Assembly: GCA_964367585.1 (NCBI GenBank)
Contig: CAYIYH010000001.1
Location: forward strand, 1-64,000
Source of the DNA: CAYJGJ01 sp964367585
GTDB lineage: Bacteria; Bacillota; Clostridia; Peptostreptococcales; Anaerovoracaceae
Reading direction: 5' to 3'
DNA length: 64,000 nt
The position numbers and the translations under genes are program-made. The notes beneath the pieces were generated by a model. It was not told the DNA's origin and made no database searches. It was given only the letters and a program-made list of their open reading frames with translations. Of the stretch, positions 8,703 through 18,284 are shown piece by piece (position 1 is the stretch's first letter; every line of letters starts with the position of its first letter).

Positions 8703-10718
8703 TTAGTATATGGAAAATGGATTTACATCTATAGTTAAATCACATTGTATTTTTTTCTCAACCAGCTGTTTACTTAATTCTAAAAGGTAGTATACATATT
8801 TTGTGCGAAATTCTTTCGGACTTTTAATGATCATATGGTATCGAAAATCTTTTTTAGATATGAAACTTTCCGTCAATCTTGGTTCTAACATGTGTTCACT
8901 CGAAAAGGATTTATCCATTTTTAATAGATATTGCTTGCATTGAAAAGCAATACTTTTTGCGATTTCATCGCTATGACTTGTAAACAATGGAACTATCATA
9001 TCAGAATAAGGAGGGTATTTCATTAGATTTCTAAATGCAATTTCCTCAGTAAAAAACTGATCATAATTATGGCTTGCAGCAGATGCAATTGCATAGTTTG
9101 TCGGAGAATTTGTTTGAACTATTACACTTCCTTGCTGATCTCCTCGCCCCGCTCTGCCAGACACTTGCGTTATTAGTTGAAAAGTTTTTTCCGCAGATCT
9201 ATAATCTGGAATATTCAAAGATGTATCTGCCATAATTACGCCGACTACACCGACATTTTTAAAATCCAGTCCCTTAGCTACTAATTGCGTGCCGACTAGG
9301 ATATTGATATCGCCACGATCAAAGTCATTTAATATCTTATCGATCTCTTTTCTATTCTTTGCAGTGTCAATGTCTAGCCTTCCAATCTTTGCTTCTGGGA
9401 AGTAGGATGCTATTGCATCTTCGATTTTTTGAGTACCCGCACCTAAGTAAGAAAATTTTTCACCTCTACATTCCACGCATGCCCCCTTGTCAGGAAAAGA
9501 CCTGCCACAATATCTACACTGAAGCAATTCTTTCTTCTTGTGATATATAAGTGGAATATTACAATCCAGACATTTTCTGACTGTACTACATGAATCACAT
9601 TCTACTATTGTCGAGTAACCTCTTCTATTGAAAAAGAGAATTGCTTGCTTTCCTTCTTTTAAATTTTCATTTATTCTACTATAGAGTAAATTGCTGAAAT
9701 GGCTTAAGTTACCATTTCTCATTTCGACTCGCATGTCCACGATCTGAACTTCGGGCAATGGGGTTTTGTTGTATCTCTCTTTCAATTCTATTAGTGTATA
9801 AATTCCATCTTTTGCTCTTTGATAAGATACAACAGAAGGCGTCGCACTTCCTAATACGAGGATACCATTGTAATATGAAACCCTTTTGTGTGCGACGTCT
9901 ACAGTTTCGTATTTTGGAACACTATCAGACTTATATATTTGCTCATGTTCTTCATCTAATATTATTGCTCCTATATTTTCTAGTGGTGCAAAGACAGCCA
10001 TCCTTGCACCGACTACAATCCTTGCCTCTCCGCTTTTTATCCTAATCCATTCGTCATAACGTTCTCTTTGCGTTAGTTTACTGTGCAAGACAGCTATTTG
10101 ATTCTTTCCAAATTTATTCACAAATCTTTCGATAATCTGTTTCGTGAGTGATATCTCAGGAACTAAAACAATCGCGGTTTTTCCTCGTTTCACTACTTGA
10201 TTAATAACTTGAATATAAAGTTCAGTTTTACCACTTCCGGTAACACCATGTATCAAATAATTAGACTGTTTATCGAATCTTATATCCTCACTAATAATAT
10301 CTAAAGCATTTTTCTGTTCTTTAGTCAATTCTTTGGGCGGTTCAATTTTTTGCTGAATTTCTGAATATGGCTCTTTTTTCTTTTCTCTTGTAGCTTTCTT
10401 TCCATTGGGGGTAAAACAATTGATAGAATCCCAATATTTTGTTCCAAACCGTCTTCTCATCCATATCGATGTGTCAACCATTTCCTCACTTAGGCATATT
10501 TCTACATCAGTCTCCTCGATCATTTTCAATTTATCCTCTGAAAAATTTACTTTATCGATATGCTTAATGACGAAACCATCTAATATTTTATTGGAGCGTG
10601 AAAATGGCACACTTACTTTTTGCCCGATAACAAGTTTTTTATCAGTGCAATATGTATAAGGAACATCTGTATGTTTACTTTTATTTTGAACTATTACTTC
10701 TATAATGTTCTTGGGCAA
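8703..10718 (-). CDS. priA: primosomal protein N' (replication restart helicase PriA)
   Basis: Superfamily 2 3'-5' DNA helicase that reloads the replisome at stalled forks. Visible: N-terminal 3'BD domain, Walker A GVTGSGKTELY (about 160-170), DEEH Walker B, the GSATPS motif, a zinc-binding insertion with paired cysteines (CDSC, CLDC, CRYCG, CVEC), and helicase motifs V/VI ending QVSGRAGRG. Length 671 is somewhat short against about 730-800 in Bacillus and E. coli. The start codon is TTG (10718) with GAGG seven bases upstream; the next residues PKNIIEVIVQ align with family N-termini. First gene of priA-def-fmt. Confidence 0.96.
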   Translation of the reverse strand: MPKNIIEVIVQNKSKHTDVPYTYCTDKKLVIGQKVSVPFSRSNKILDGFVIKHIDKVNFSEDKLKMIEETDVEICLSEEMVDTSIWMRRRFGTKYWDSINCFTPNGKKATREKKKEPYSEIQQKIEPPKELTKEQKNALDIISEDIRFDKQSNYLIHGVTGSGKTELYIQVINQVVKRGKTAIVLVPEISLTKQIIERFVNKFGKNQIAVLHSKLTQRERYDEWIRIKSGEARIVVGARMAVFAPLENIGAIILDEEHEQIYKSDSVPKYETVDVAHKRVSYYNGILVLGSATPSVVSYQRAKDGIYTLIELKERYNKTPLPEVQIVDMRVEMRNGNLSHFSNLLYSRINENLKEGKQAILFFNRRGYSTIVECDSCSTVRKCLDCNIPLIYHKKKELLQCRYCGRSFPDKGACVECRGEKFSYLGAGTQKIEDAIASYFPEAKIGRLDIDTAKNRKEIDKILNDFDRGDINILVGTQLVAKGLDFKNVGVVGVIMADTSLNIPDYRSAEKTFQLITQVSGRAGRGDQQGSVIVQTNSPTNYAIASAASHNYDQFFTEEIAFRNLMKYPPYSDMIVPLFTSHSDEIAKSIAFQCKQYLLKMDKSFSSEHMLEPRLTESFISKKDFRYHMIIKSPKEFRTKYVYYLLELSKQLVEKKIQCDLTIDVNPFSIY

Positions 10719-10757
10719 TCTAAAACCTCACCTGACAAATACAACACGGTCTATAAG

Positions 10758-11768
10758 TTAAAGCAATATAACTCCATGACTTTTACACGCTTCAATCATA
10801 TCCTTAGGCCATACAGATGATTGAACCTCTCCAATATGTACTTTTTGTAAAAAAAGCATACATAACCTACTTTGACCGATTCCACCACCAATAGTGTATG
10901 GAAGTTCTCTATTGAGTACCGCCTTATGAAAGTCCTGCTCTCGTCTATCGTCACACTTTGCAACAGTCAGTTGTCTGTCCATTGACTCTTCATCTACCCT
11001 GATTCCCATCGAAGATATTTCGAATGCTATACCTAGTACTTCATTCCAGATTAAAATATCACCATTTAATTCCCAGTCATCATAATCAGGAGCGCGACCG
11101 TCGTGTTTTTCACCCGACTTCAATTCTCCTCCAATTTTCTCGATAAAAACAGCTTTGTGTTCTTTTGTAATTAAATTCTCTCTTTGTTTTGGAGTCTCAC
11201 TAGGATAAAGTTCAGCCAACTCTTGACTTGTAACAAAGTAAATATCATTAGGTAATTCTACTTTAATATCACGATATAATCTGTTTACATAGTCCCCAAG
11301 ATTCTTAATACAATCATAAATTGTAACGACTGTGCTACGCAAATACTCAATGTTACGGTCCTCTTTGTTTATAACTTTTTCCCAATCCCACTGGTCTACA
11401 TATATAGAATGAATATTATCCAATTCCTCATCGCGTCTAATCGCATTCATATCCGTGTAAATCCCGAATCCAGGCTGGATTCCATATCGGCCCAATGCCA
11501 TTCTCTTCCATTTTGCTAGGGACTGGACAACCTCGACTTGCTGTTCATCCATGTCCTTTAATGTAAAAGAAACACGTCTTTCGATACCATTTAGATTATC
11601 ATTGAGCCCACTTTCAGGAGTCACAAATAATGGCGCAGATACACGGCGAAGCCTCAAACCATATGCGATTTCCTGTTGAAAGTAATCTTTAATTTTCTTT
11701 ATAGCCCTTTGGCTTTCTATAAGATCTATTTTAGATTCATATCCGGTCGGTAAAATAAGTGATGACAT
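10758..11768 (-). CDS. asnA: aspartate--ammonia ligase (asparagine synthetase A)
   Basis: ATP-dependent amidation of aspartate to asparagine using free ammonia; structurally a class II aminoacyl-tRNA synthetase relative. Characteristic stretches: RVSAPLFV near residue 45, [50 protein letters not shown] and [11 protein letters not shown]. With the ATG at 11768 (AGAGAG ribosome site) the protein has 336 residues, the normal length; open frame extends 12 codons further without support. Its leader carries the diverged structured repeat (11828-11885). No T-box consensus was found in the leader. Confidence 0.95.
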   Translation of the reverse strand: MSSLILPTGYESKIDLIESQRAIKKIKDYFQQEIAYGLRLRRVSAPLFVTPESGLNDNLNGIERRVSFTLKDMDEQQVEVVQSLAKWKRMALGRYGIQPGFGIYTDMNAIRRDEELDNIHSIYVDQWDWEKVINKEDRNIEYLRSTVVTIYDCIKNLGDYVNRLYRDIKVELPNDIYFVTSQELAELYPSETPKQRENLITKEHKAVFIEKIGGELKSGEKHDGRAPDYDDWELNGDILIWNEVLGIAFEISSMGIRVDEESMDRQLTVAKCDDRREQDFHKAVLNRELPYTIGGGIGQSRLCMLFLQKVHIGEVQSSVWPKDMIEACKSHGVILL

Positions 11769-11827
11769 ATTTTCTCTCTTTCTGAAGTAATATAAAAACC
11801 CCACACAGTATAAAATATTATTTAAAG

Positions 11828-11885
11828 GAGTAATTTATCGTTCTACCCGCCCTTGCTTCGCAAGATGGCAGATTTAATAAAAGGG
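11828..11885 (-). repeat. diverged copy of the structured intergenic repeat, queH-asnA spacer
   Basis: On the minus strand this reads TAAATCTGCCAT, then CTTGC-gaa-GCAAG, then GGC and GGGTAGAACGATAAAT. Flanks match the repeat at 1132-1361 (ATAAATCTGCCAT and AGTAGAACGATAAAT), in inverse orientation relative to it. The hairpin inside has different bases (CTTGC/GCAAG instead of GTGCGC/GCGCAC) but keeps a GCC/GGC lower stem and the AT bulge. It lies in the transcribed spacer between queH and asnA. Confidence 0.7.
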
Positions 11886-11890
11886 CTCTA

Positions 11891-12532
11891 TTAGTTAAAT
11901 TCCCGCAGTGAATACTCACAGCCACAATACTTCTGGCGATACAAGTCATATTTTTTTGTAAGCTCTATGCTTCGTCTATACCCGTCATTTTTTTTAAAAT
12001 TCATATCTAAGAACTCTAAATTATGCTGGAACGCAATCCCATTTCCAATTTGTGAAATTTTTTCGTAGTTTTTATGTGGACTTATCGTCAAGGTTGTAGC
12101 AAAAAACTTAAAACCAATTTCCTTTGCAACTTTTGCTGTCTGAGATAGTCGAAGATTAAAACATTCGTCACATCTTTTTCCCCCCTCTTTTTCTGTTGCA
12201 TATTGATCCGCGCATTCAAAAAACACATGCGGATTATACTCACCCTCTAAAAAGCAGATTTGCTCATTCTTTTGAATATCATTAAAGGCTGATACAAGCA
12301 ATTTTTGACTCTCGAGACGTTGCCGATATTCTTCTTCACTCGTAATATTTGGATTATAAAAAAAAACTGTTATGTTATATGTAGTAATTAGCCTTTCTAT
12401 CACCGCACTACTACATGGGCCACAACAAGAATGCAAAAGAAGTGATGGTTTAATTGACTCCATTTTTTTTTGTTTCACTAGACAGGCTTCGTCATAATCG
12501 GAACTACTAAGCCTACTATACTGCATATTCAT
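11891..12532 (-). CDS. queH: epoxyqueuosine reductase QueH
   Basis: Last step of queuosine synthesis on tRNA (epoxyqueuosine to queuosine), the non-cobalamin alternative to QueG (family formerly DUF208). Hallmarks are the cysteine motifs LLHSCCGPCSS (about residues 32-42), GGKRCDECFNLRL, and a C-terminal YRQKYCGCEYS, which provide iron-sulfur and zinc ligands, plus FATTLTISPHKN. Length 213. The family assignment is strong. Transcribed toward asnA; spacing to tdk upstream is 48 bp, so tdk, queH and asnA may be co-transcribed, but no other queuosine genes are in the window. Confidence 0.92.
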   Translation of the reverse strand: MNMQYSRLSSSDYDEACLVKQKKMESIKPSLLLHSCCGPCSSAVIERLITTYNITVFFYNPNITSEEEYRQRLESQKLLVSAFNDIQKNEQICFLEGEYNPHVFFECADQYATEKEGGKRCDECFNLRLSQTAKVAKEIGFKFFATTLTISPHKNYEKISQIGNGIAFQHNLEFLDMNFKKNDGYRRSIELTKKYDLYRQKYCGCEYSLREFN

Positions 12533-12580
12533 TTACCCGACTCCACTCTTAATATAATAACTATTCAAGTTCATTAATTA

Positions 12581-13162
12581 TTACTGAGGGCTTACCCTTC
12601 CATCGTTGTAATGTTTTCGACAAAGAGAGATATACATATCATTTCCACCTACGACAATCTGCTCTCCTTGCTTGATGAATTTACCGTCCACCATCCTTGC
12701 AACCATAGTTGCTTTTCTCCCACACCAACATATAGTCTTAATTTCTTCAATTTTATCAGCATACACAAGCATGTAGTACGAACCCTCAAAAAGTTCGTTT
12801 TTGAAGTCATTTTTTAAGCCATATGCAATGACAGGAACATCGAGGCTGTCCACTATTTCTACAAGCTCCTGTATATGATGTTTTTTTAAGAATTGACATT
12901 CGTCCACTAAGACACAGTCAATCGAACCATTTTCATTTTCTTTCAAAAAAAGGTCTAATATGTTTGTTTCATCTCCGCAAGTTCTTGCCTCTCTCTGAAT
13001 ACCTATCCTAGAAGAAACCATGCCTTCACCATATCTATCATCGACACGAGGAACTATTGTCAATACTTTTTTTCCTCGCTCCTCATAGTTATATGCTACC
13101 TTAATTAGTTCAATAGACTTCCCCGCATTCATAGTACTATATCGATAATATAATTGTGCCAT
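12581..13162 (-). CDS. tdk: thymidine kinase
   Basis: Type II (TK1-like) thymidine kinase of the dTTP salvage pathway. P-loop is STMNAGKS (residues about 9-16), followed by YNYEERG, the catalytic-site VLVDECQFL, and a zinc ribbon CWCGRKA ... CRKHY near the C-terminus. Sequence layout, starting MAQLYYRYS, resembles the E. coli/Lactobacillus subtype (AMNAGKS/AMNSGK P-loop) rather than the Bacillus subtype with GSMFSGKS. Open frame extends to 13243, but GGGAGA before the ATG at 13162 and homology set the start, giving 193 residues. Confidence 0.95.
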   Translation of the reverse strand: MAQLYYRYSTMNAGKSIELIKVAYNYEERGKKVLTIVPRVDDRYGEGMVSSRIGIQREARTCGDETNILDLFLKENENGSIDCVLVDECQFLKKHHIQELVEIVDSLDVPVIAYGLKNDFKNELFEGSYYMLVYADKIEEIKTICWCGRKATMVARMVDGKFIKQGEQIVVGGNDMYISLCRKHYNDGRVSPQ

Positions 13163-13266
13163 TATATCTCTCCCTTTATTTACTGCCAAAACTACCATCA
13201 TTTTACAAAATGCAATGCACTCTTCGTTATACTTTTTTAGCAAAAGTGCAATTCCTTCTCATTATA

Positions 13267-13833
13267 CTATTTCGCATTAATTCCATTTAAACTATTATCA
13301 TAAATGGCTCTCTCTCCACCTATATATTTCAACCTGCAAAATGCGAAACTGATATTAGCACTTCCGACAGTTTTTTGATCAATCCTTATTGGAACAGCAA
13401 CCTCTTTTAGGTGCATTCCTATAAGCGTATTGCCAATGTCGAGACCTGCTTCACATTTAATGTATTCTACGACTACAGGCGATTGCATATTATCATAAAC
13501 AGTCTTTGCGAACGCTCCACCTGCGTTTATTTGAGGTACTACATTTACGATAATTGAGTCGTGACTAAGAGCTTCTCGTTCGACAATTATAGCACGGTTA
13601 AGATGCTCGCAACATTGTGCAGCCAAAAAGACACCCTTTTGGGAGAGAATTTCTTGTATTCCATCGTGTATAGCCTTTGCAACTTCCTCATTTGATTTCT
13701 TTCCAATAATATGCCCACACACTTCGCTAGTAGAACAACCTACAACGAAAACACTCCCCTTTTTCAGTTCGACTTTTTCTAAATACTGCTTCATTGAGTT
13801 TGTAATTTCATCTTTTACTCTTTGGTATATCAT
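13267..13833 (-). CDS. UPF0340 / TIGR01440 family protein (YwlG-like)
   Basis: Conserved Firmicutes protein of unknown function, 188 residues. Recognised by VVGCSTSEVCGHIIGK (about 30-45), the QCCEHLNRAIIVERE block, VPQINAGGAFA, MHLKEVAVPIR and the C-terminal CRLKYIGGERA. The conserved cysteines and the nucleotide-phosphoribosyl-like fold suggested for the family do not establish an activity. It ends 23 bp before the longer tdk reading frame and starts 5 bp after the GerMN lipoprotein gene, so the genes are probably co-transcribed. Confidence 0.85.
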   Translation of the reverse strand: MIYQRVKDEITNSMKQYLEKVELKKGSVFVVGCSTSEVCGHIIGKKSNEEVAKAIHDGIQEILSQKGVFLAAQCCEHLNRAIIVEREALSHDSIIVNVVPQINAGGAFAKTVYDNMQSPVVVEYIKCEAGLDIGNTLIGMHLKEVAVPIRIDQKTVGSANISFAFCRLKYIGGERAIYDNSLNGINAK

Positions 13834-13838
13834 TAATA

Positions 13839-14585
13839 TTATTCTCTTTTCTCTAAATCAGTTTCTGTAGTTAACAAAGAATCCGATATTCCTTGTTCTA
13901 CGTTTACATTTCCCATTAATGTATTAACTTGCTTCGAATCGATAGTAAAATATACAATTTCTATTTCCTCGAATGTCCTAATTAAGGTTTGAGCAATTTG
14001 GGAAACCAAAAGAGTTTCCTCTATAGCATTTCCAGAAAGCTCCTTCGAGTCAAAATTAACCGTGGCCTTATTCCCATCGACTTCTACACTCGTAACATCA
14101 AAAGTATCCTTGTAACTTGAATATATTTCCATCATTTCGGAATTGCTATCTTGCGCTTCTTCTAAGCCTTCGTCTTCATCTTCCGTTTGCTCTTCTACAA
14201 CAGGAGTTGCTCCTGCTACCTCTTCCTCGGAGTTTTCGCTCACCGCACTATCATCTAAGGATATTTCAGACGGATGAATAAAAAATCTAACGCGCATATA
14301 ATTGTCAGCGATTTCGCTTCCTTGTTTTAGCATATTGACAACTTTCAAATACTTTCCGTCGCCAGTAAGCTCCTCATACACGGTGTGTTCTTCTAGTGCG
14401 ACTAAAGATGTATTCGTTGGATCGTCAATATACTCGAGATTTATAAATGCAAGATTTACTATTTGTTTGGAACTTTCTTGTTCATTCGTATTCGTATCAC
14501 TTGCCTCACTCGTATTACAACCTATTAGCACAAAGCACAAAGTAGACAATAAAAAAGCGACAGCAAGACTTTTAAACTTTATCAT
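13839..14585 (-). CDS. GerMN-domain lipoprotein
   Basis: Predicted exported lipoprotein of 248 residues. The signal sequence has a hydrophobic core followed by the lipobox L-I-G-C with Cys near residue 23; SD GGGAGG precedes the ATG. The GerMN fold (associated with GerM and spore-germination or cell-wall proteins) is recognised from NLAFINLEYID, ALEEHTVYEELTGD, a VEVDGNKATVNFDSKEL strand pair and VSQIAQTLIRTFEEIEIVYFTIDSKQV. An acidic low-complexity insertion of about 45 residues (rich in E, D, S) interrupts the domain around residues 110-150. The role is uncertain: GerM-type proteins act in sporulation, but other GerMN lipoproteins are vegetative. Confidence 0.7.
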   Translation of the reverse strand: MIKFKSLAVAFLLSTLCFVLIGCNTSEASDTNTNEQESSKQIVNLAFINLEYIDDPTNTSLVALEEHTVYEELTGDGKYLKVVNMLKQGSEIADNYMRVRFFIHPSEISLDDSAVSENSEEEVAGATPVVEEQTEDEDEGLEEAQDSNSEMMEIYSSYKDTFDVTSVEVDGNKATVNFDSKELSGNAIEETLLVSQIAQTLIRTFEEIEIVYFTIDSKQVNTLMGNVNVEQGISDSLLTTETDLEKRE

Positions 14586-14676
14586 AATCCCTCCCTATAC
14601 TTCATAAGCGCCATATGACTTAACCATAACAAATTTGTAAACGCTTTCCTGAAATACTATTACCAGACAGCCTCGA

Positions 14677-16023
14677 TTATGAGTACTTTTTCACAATAAT
14701 ATCAGATATATTTTTTGCCATTACCGTAATTGAATCTAGGTCTTGTCCCTCTAACATTACTCTTATTAGTGGTTCTGTCCCCGATGTTCTAATTAAAACT
14801 CTACCATTCCCAGATAAATCTTTTTCGGCTTGCCTAATCGCATTTTGGACATCCCCGTCTTCCAAATATGCCATTTTATTTTCTTCTTTTACTTTTGCAT
14901 TAATTAAAACTTGCGGGAAGATTTCAATTTCCGAAGCAAGCTCTGATACTGATTTTCCTCTCTCCATCACAGCCTGAGTAAACTGTAATGACGAAAGCAC
15001 TCCATCGCCTGTCGTAGTATGGTTTAAGAATATGATGTGTCCCGACTGTTCTCCCCCAATTATTGACCCCGTCTTTAGCATTGACTCTAAAACGTACTTA
15101 TCTCCGACTTTTGTGTCTACTACCTCAACTCCGATTTTTTCCATGTACTTATGGAATCCCAAATTGCTCATCACAGTACAAGTCACTATGTTATTTTTGA
15201 GTAGGCCTTTTTCCTTTAATAGTTTTGCACATATGCATATAGTTCTATCTCCGTCTACTTCCTCACCGCTTTCATCTACCACAATAAGCCTGTCTGCATC
15301 ACCATCAAATGCTAGTCCCATCGTTGCGCCTTCTTTTTTAACATGTTCTCTAAGCAATTCAGTGTGCGTAGAACCACAATCCTTGTTAATATTTATCCCA
15401 TCAGGATCATCGCCTATTACGATAACATCCGCACCTAGTTTATTGTATACTAGTGGCCCAACTTTATATGCAGCACCATTGGCACAATCCAATACAATCT
15501 TTACTCCTTCAAGAGAAATATCTATTTTAGAAAGCAAGAAATCCGAGTATGCATTAAGTGCTTCTTCTTCCTTATTAATCATTCTGCCAACTTGATCGAA
15601 CGGTGCATTTTCAATATTATCTATGCCGTCTTCTATTACTTTTTCTATTTCATCTTCTAGCGCATCGTCTAGTTTAAATCCCCTTGATTCAAAGAACTTT
15701 ATGCCATTGTATTCGAATGGATTATGTGAAGCCGAAATAACGATTCCAGCATCCGCTTTATAATACATAGTCAAGAATGCAACCGCAGGAGTTGGAAGAG
15801 TTCCTACGTCGATTACGGTTCCACCATAAGACAATATTCCGGACGCCAACGCGCTTTTGAGCATGTCGCCCGACAGTCTAGTGTCACGTCCAATAATAAT
15901 TGTAGGCTTTTTCTTTTTTCCTAAAACGAACGCCCCTGCTTTACCTAAATCATGTGCAAGTTTTACTGATAACTTTTCATTTGCTATGCCTCGCACTCCG
16001 TCTGTTCCAAATAATTTTCCCAT
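14677..16023 (-). CDS. glmM: phosphoglucosamine mutase
   Basis: Interconverts glucosamine-6-phosphate and glucosamine-1-phosphate for UDP-GlcNAc and peptidoglycan. N-terminus GKLFGTDGVRGIAN, active-site phosphoserine loop GIVISASHNPFEYNGIKFF (near residue 100), metal loop LAFDGDADRLIVVDE and C-terminal phosphate loop RTSGTEPLIRVM are all intact. The ATG at 16023 yields 448 residues, the family norm; the open frame upstream to 16080 lacks homology. Follows cdaR by 78 bp, completing the Firmicutes cdaA-cdaR-glmM cluster in which GlmM can bind and restrain CdaA. Confidence 0.96.
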   Translation of the reverse strand: MGKLFGTDGVRGIANEKLSVKLAHDLGKAGAFVLGKKKKPTIIIGRDTRLSGDMLKSALASGILSYGGTVIDVGTLPTPAVAFLTMYYKADAGIVISASHNPFEYNGIKFFESRGFKLDDALEDEIEKVIEDGIDNIENAPFDQVGRMINKEEEALNAYSDFLLSKIDISLEGVKIVLDCANGAAYKVGPLVYNKLGADVIVIGDDPDGININKDCGSTHTELLREHVKKEGATMGLAFDGDADRLIVVDESGEEVDGDRTICICAKLLKEKGLLKNNIVTCTVMSNLGFHKYMEKIGVEVVDTKVGDKYVLESMLKTGSIIGGEQSGHIIFLNHTTTGDGVLSSLQFTQAVMERGKSVSELASEIEIFPQVLINAKVKEENKMAYLEDGDVQNAIRQAEKDLSGNGRVLIRTSGTEPLIRVMLEGQDLDSITVMAKNISDIIVKKYS

Positions 16024-16101
16024 TGTTTTTTGTCGAAGTAGTCTCTCCAAGTAAATAACTACATAGAGTAACTTCTTCATCCTTTCATAATTTTTGTTTG
16101 A

Positions 16102-17340
16102 TTAAATTAGTTTTATTTCAATTTCTACCGTAACCTTACTAAATGTAATATTCGACGTCGCACCGTCGAGTGAAATAATCAATTCTACCGTGTGTTTTCC
16201 TTCTGTTAGTCCTTCTAAATCCGCACTTACTAGTATGTTATCAATCGTTAAAGGATCTATTGATTCCTTAGGTCCGGTGGCTTCTATTTCTATATTCGCA
16301 CTATTTATAACCGCCGAATACTCTGGTGCTAAATTAATTATCTCTATACTGTCGACAGTAAGAGATAATTTTTTTGAAACAGTGTCAGGAGATGTAGTAT
16401 CATTTTCCGCATTTTCATTCAACATTGTAACCGTAACATTTGCAGACGGTGCGCTTTGCAATACAACCGTATCAGGAATTATTGGAACTATGCTTATTCG
16501 TATCGATTCCATTACATCGGTTAAATCTATTGTACTCGCTCGTATTGAAGAAATATTTGATATTTCCTCGTATGGACCTATTATCGAAACCGTTCTAGAA
16601 ACGTCTACCGTTCGTTCAAAATCCTCGGAAGTTGGATTATTTATTTCAACTCTCAAAGGTACAGTCTTTTCGTAGTAATACACTGCATTTACCGTAATAT
16701 CTTCACTGAAGTTAACGTGATTTACAATCTCACCGTTAGCATTCACAGCACTTAGCACCGGTGATACTTCTTGCGCTTCATCGGTAAGTATAGATGTGTC
16801 GACCATTGCAATAATTCTATCGACAGAATTCACTACGGACTCAGCACCATAAATCCCTACAGTGTCTTTGGATATAGACGTAGCATAAGGGATACCACCA
16901 CTTTCTTCTGCATCGGTGTCGAATGCTTCAGAAAACTCAACATCTACACTCTTTTGCTCATATAGGGTATCTTCTGTAGTCAGATATATACTCTGTATGC
17001 TCGTTTGAACTATCTCTATATCAGAGCCTAATGGAATAACAATCGTCGCTTGGGAAGTACCTTTTTCAAGTCCTGCTACATCTACGTATGGCTTTATATC
17101 GGAATTTTCAAGCCTATCTATTATACTTTTGCTCGCAGAAACAGTAACATCGATAGTGTAACTGCTTTGAGTTGCTATAGATAATTCTCTGGAATTTAAT
17201 TTGTCAACATTGACCAATTCTATCGGAATATCATTAAAAGTTTCTGTAGTAACTGGATTGACTTCCCCGATTACATATGCCCACATAATCAATGCAAGCA
17301 AAAAGGATATTGCGATATTGACTTTATTATTATTTAACAT
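16102..17340 (-). CDS. cdaR: YbbR-domain protein CdaR, regulator of c-di-AMP synthesis
   Basis: Single-pass membrane protein that controls the diadenylate cyclase CdaA. One N-terminal transmembrane segment (residues about 8-25), then repeated extracellular YbbR domains (about four, each roughly 80-90 residues; e.g. PIELVNVD, PLRVEINNP and VDSIEIINL begin three of the repeat-type units). Length 412 from the ATG at 17340, which overlaps the cdaA end by 11 bp; the frame is open five codons further upstream. Sequence is poorly conserved between species, so the call rests on domain plus context between cdaA and glmM. Confidence 0.88.
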   Translation of the reverse strand: MLNNNKVNIAISFLLALIMWAYVIGEVNPVTTETFNDIPIELVNVDKLNSRELSIATQSSYTIDVTVSASKSIIDRLENSDIKPYVDVAGLEKGTSQATIVIPLGSDIEIVQTSIQSIYLTTEDTLYEQKSVDVEFSEAFDTDAEESGGIPYATSISKDTVGIYGAESVVNSVDRIIAMVDTSILTDEAQEVSPVLSAVNANGEIVNHVNFSEDITVNAVYYYEKTVPLRVEINNPTSEDFERTVDVSRTVSIIGPYEEISNISSIRASTIDLTDVMESIRISIVPIIPDTVVLQSAPSANVTVTMLNENAENDTTSPDTVSKKLSLTVDSIEIINLAPEYSAVINSANIEIEATGPKESIDPLTIDNILVSADLEGLTEGKHTVELIISLDGATSNITFSKVTVEIEIKLI

Positions 17341-18172
17341 TTTCTTTTCTCGCAATCTTAGATTTAATAATATTTTTTATATTATTGTCCTCAGGTAAAA
17401 TAACATACAGATCGTGCAGACGCTTTTCTAGGTCTTTTAAAGTTATATTACGAGATATCTTTCCCTCTTCAGCAATAGATATCATCCCCGTTTCTTCACT
17501 GACAATAAGTGAAAGTGCATCGGAAACTTCTGTTATTCCAATCGCAGCCCGATGCCTTGTCCCTAGTTCCTTGTTAAGAAACTTATTGTTACTTAATGGT
17601 AAAACACATCCTGCAGCATAAATCCTGTCATTTCTAACAATAATAGCCCCATCGTGGAGTGGTGCACCTTCATAAAATATATTTTTTATAAATTCGTCGG
17701 ATATCTTCCCATTAATAACTACACCCGTTTCCATTATATCGGTAAGTTGTGTTTGCCTTTCGATAACTATCAATGCACCCGTTTTTTTTGATGCAAAAAA
17801 CTCTATAGCAGCGATAAACTCAGCGATAAGGTGATTAGCTTTTTCACTATCTATAGTCATAAACCTAGGCTTAACGAGATTTCCACGTCCAACTACTTCC
17901 AAAACCCTACGTATTTCCGGCTGAAACAATACTATAAAAGATATAATCCCTACGGTCATCGTCTCGGTCAATATCCAGTTAATCGCATACAAATTAAATA
18001 AATCGGACAAGACAAAAAACACAAAAACAATTAGTATTCCCTTAACTAATTGCTGTGCCCTAGTTTGCCTTATCAATCCAATCACTTTATAAAATATAAA
18101 TGCCAATAAACATATGTCTATCACATCTGTTATCCCAATATTTAAAATAAGATTATTAATAAACTCGCTCAT
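17330..18172 (-). CDS. cdaA: diadenylate cyclase CdaA
   Basis: Membrane-anchored synthase of the essential second messenger c-di-AMP. Three N-terminal transmembrane helices (about residues 10-85) precede the DAC domain, in which the catalytic DGA motif (LHDGAIIV) and RHR motif (GTRHRAAIG) are intact, together with SEETGMISIAEEGKI. Length 280. Preceded by GAAGGAGAAAT. Transcription appears to restart downstream of the hpf terminator at 18233-18264. Co-localised with cdaR and glmM, so potassium/osmotic and cell-wall control by c-di-AMP is expected. Confidence 0.97.
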   Translation of the reverse strand: MSEFINNLILNIGITDVIDICLLAFIFYKVIGLIRQTRAQQLVKGILIVFVFFVLSDLFNLYAINWILTETMTVGIISFIVLFQPEIRRVLEVVGRGNLVKPRFMTIDSEKANHLIAEFIAAIEFFASKKTGALIVIERQTQLTDIMETGVVINGKISDEFIKNIFYEGAPLHDGAIIVRNDRIYAAGCVLPLSNNKFLNKELGTRHRAAIGITEVSDALSLIVSEETGMISIAEEGKISRNITLKDLEKRLHDLYVILPEDNNIKNIIKSKIARKENVK

Positions 18173-18232
18173 ATTTCTCCTTCTTATTGTATAATATTTT
18201 ATATCAAAAATGAGAATTTTTCAAGTAAAATC

Positions 18233-18264
18233 AAAAAAAGTGGCAAATATATTATTTGCCACTT
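18233..18264 (-). terminator. rho-independent terminator after hpf
   Basis: On the minus strand AAGTGGCAAATA pairs with TATTTGCCACTT around a five-base loop and is followed by a run of T (the A-run at 18233-18239 on the plus strand). It lies 20 bp beyond the hpf stop and separates hpf from cdaA. Confidence 0.88.
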
Positions 18265-18284
18265 GCTTAGTTATGATAACTGTA

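Noticed and set aside
11769..11890. T-box riboswitch before asnA
   Set aside because: The region is too short and lacks the T-box antiterminator consensus.
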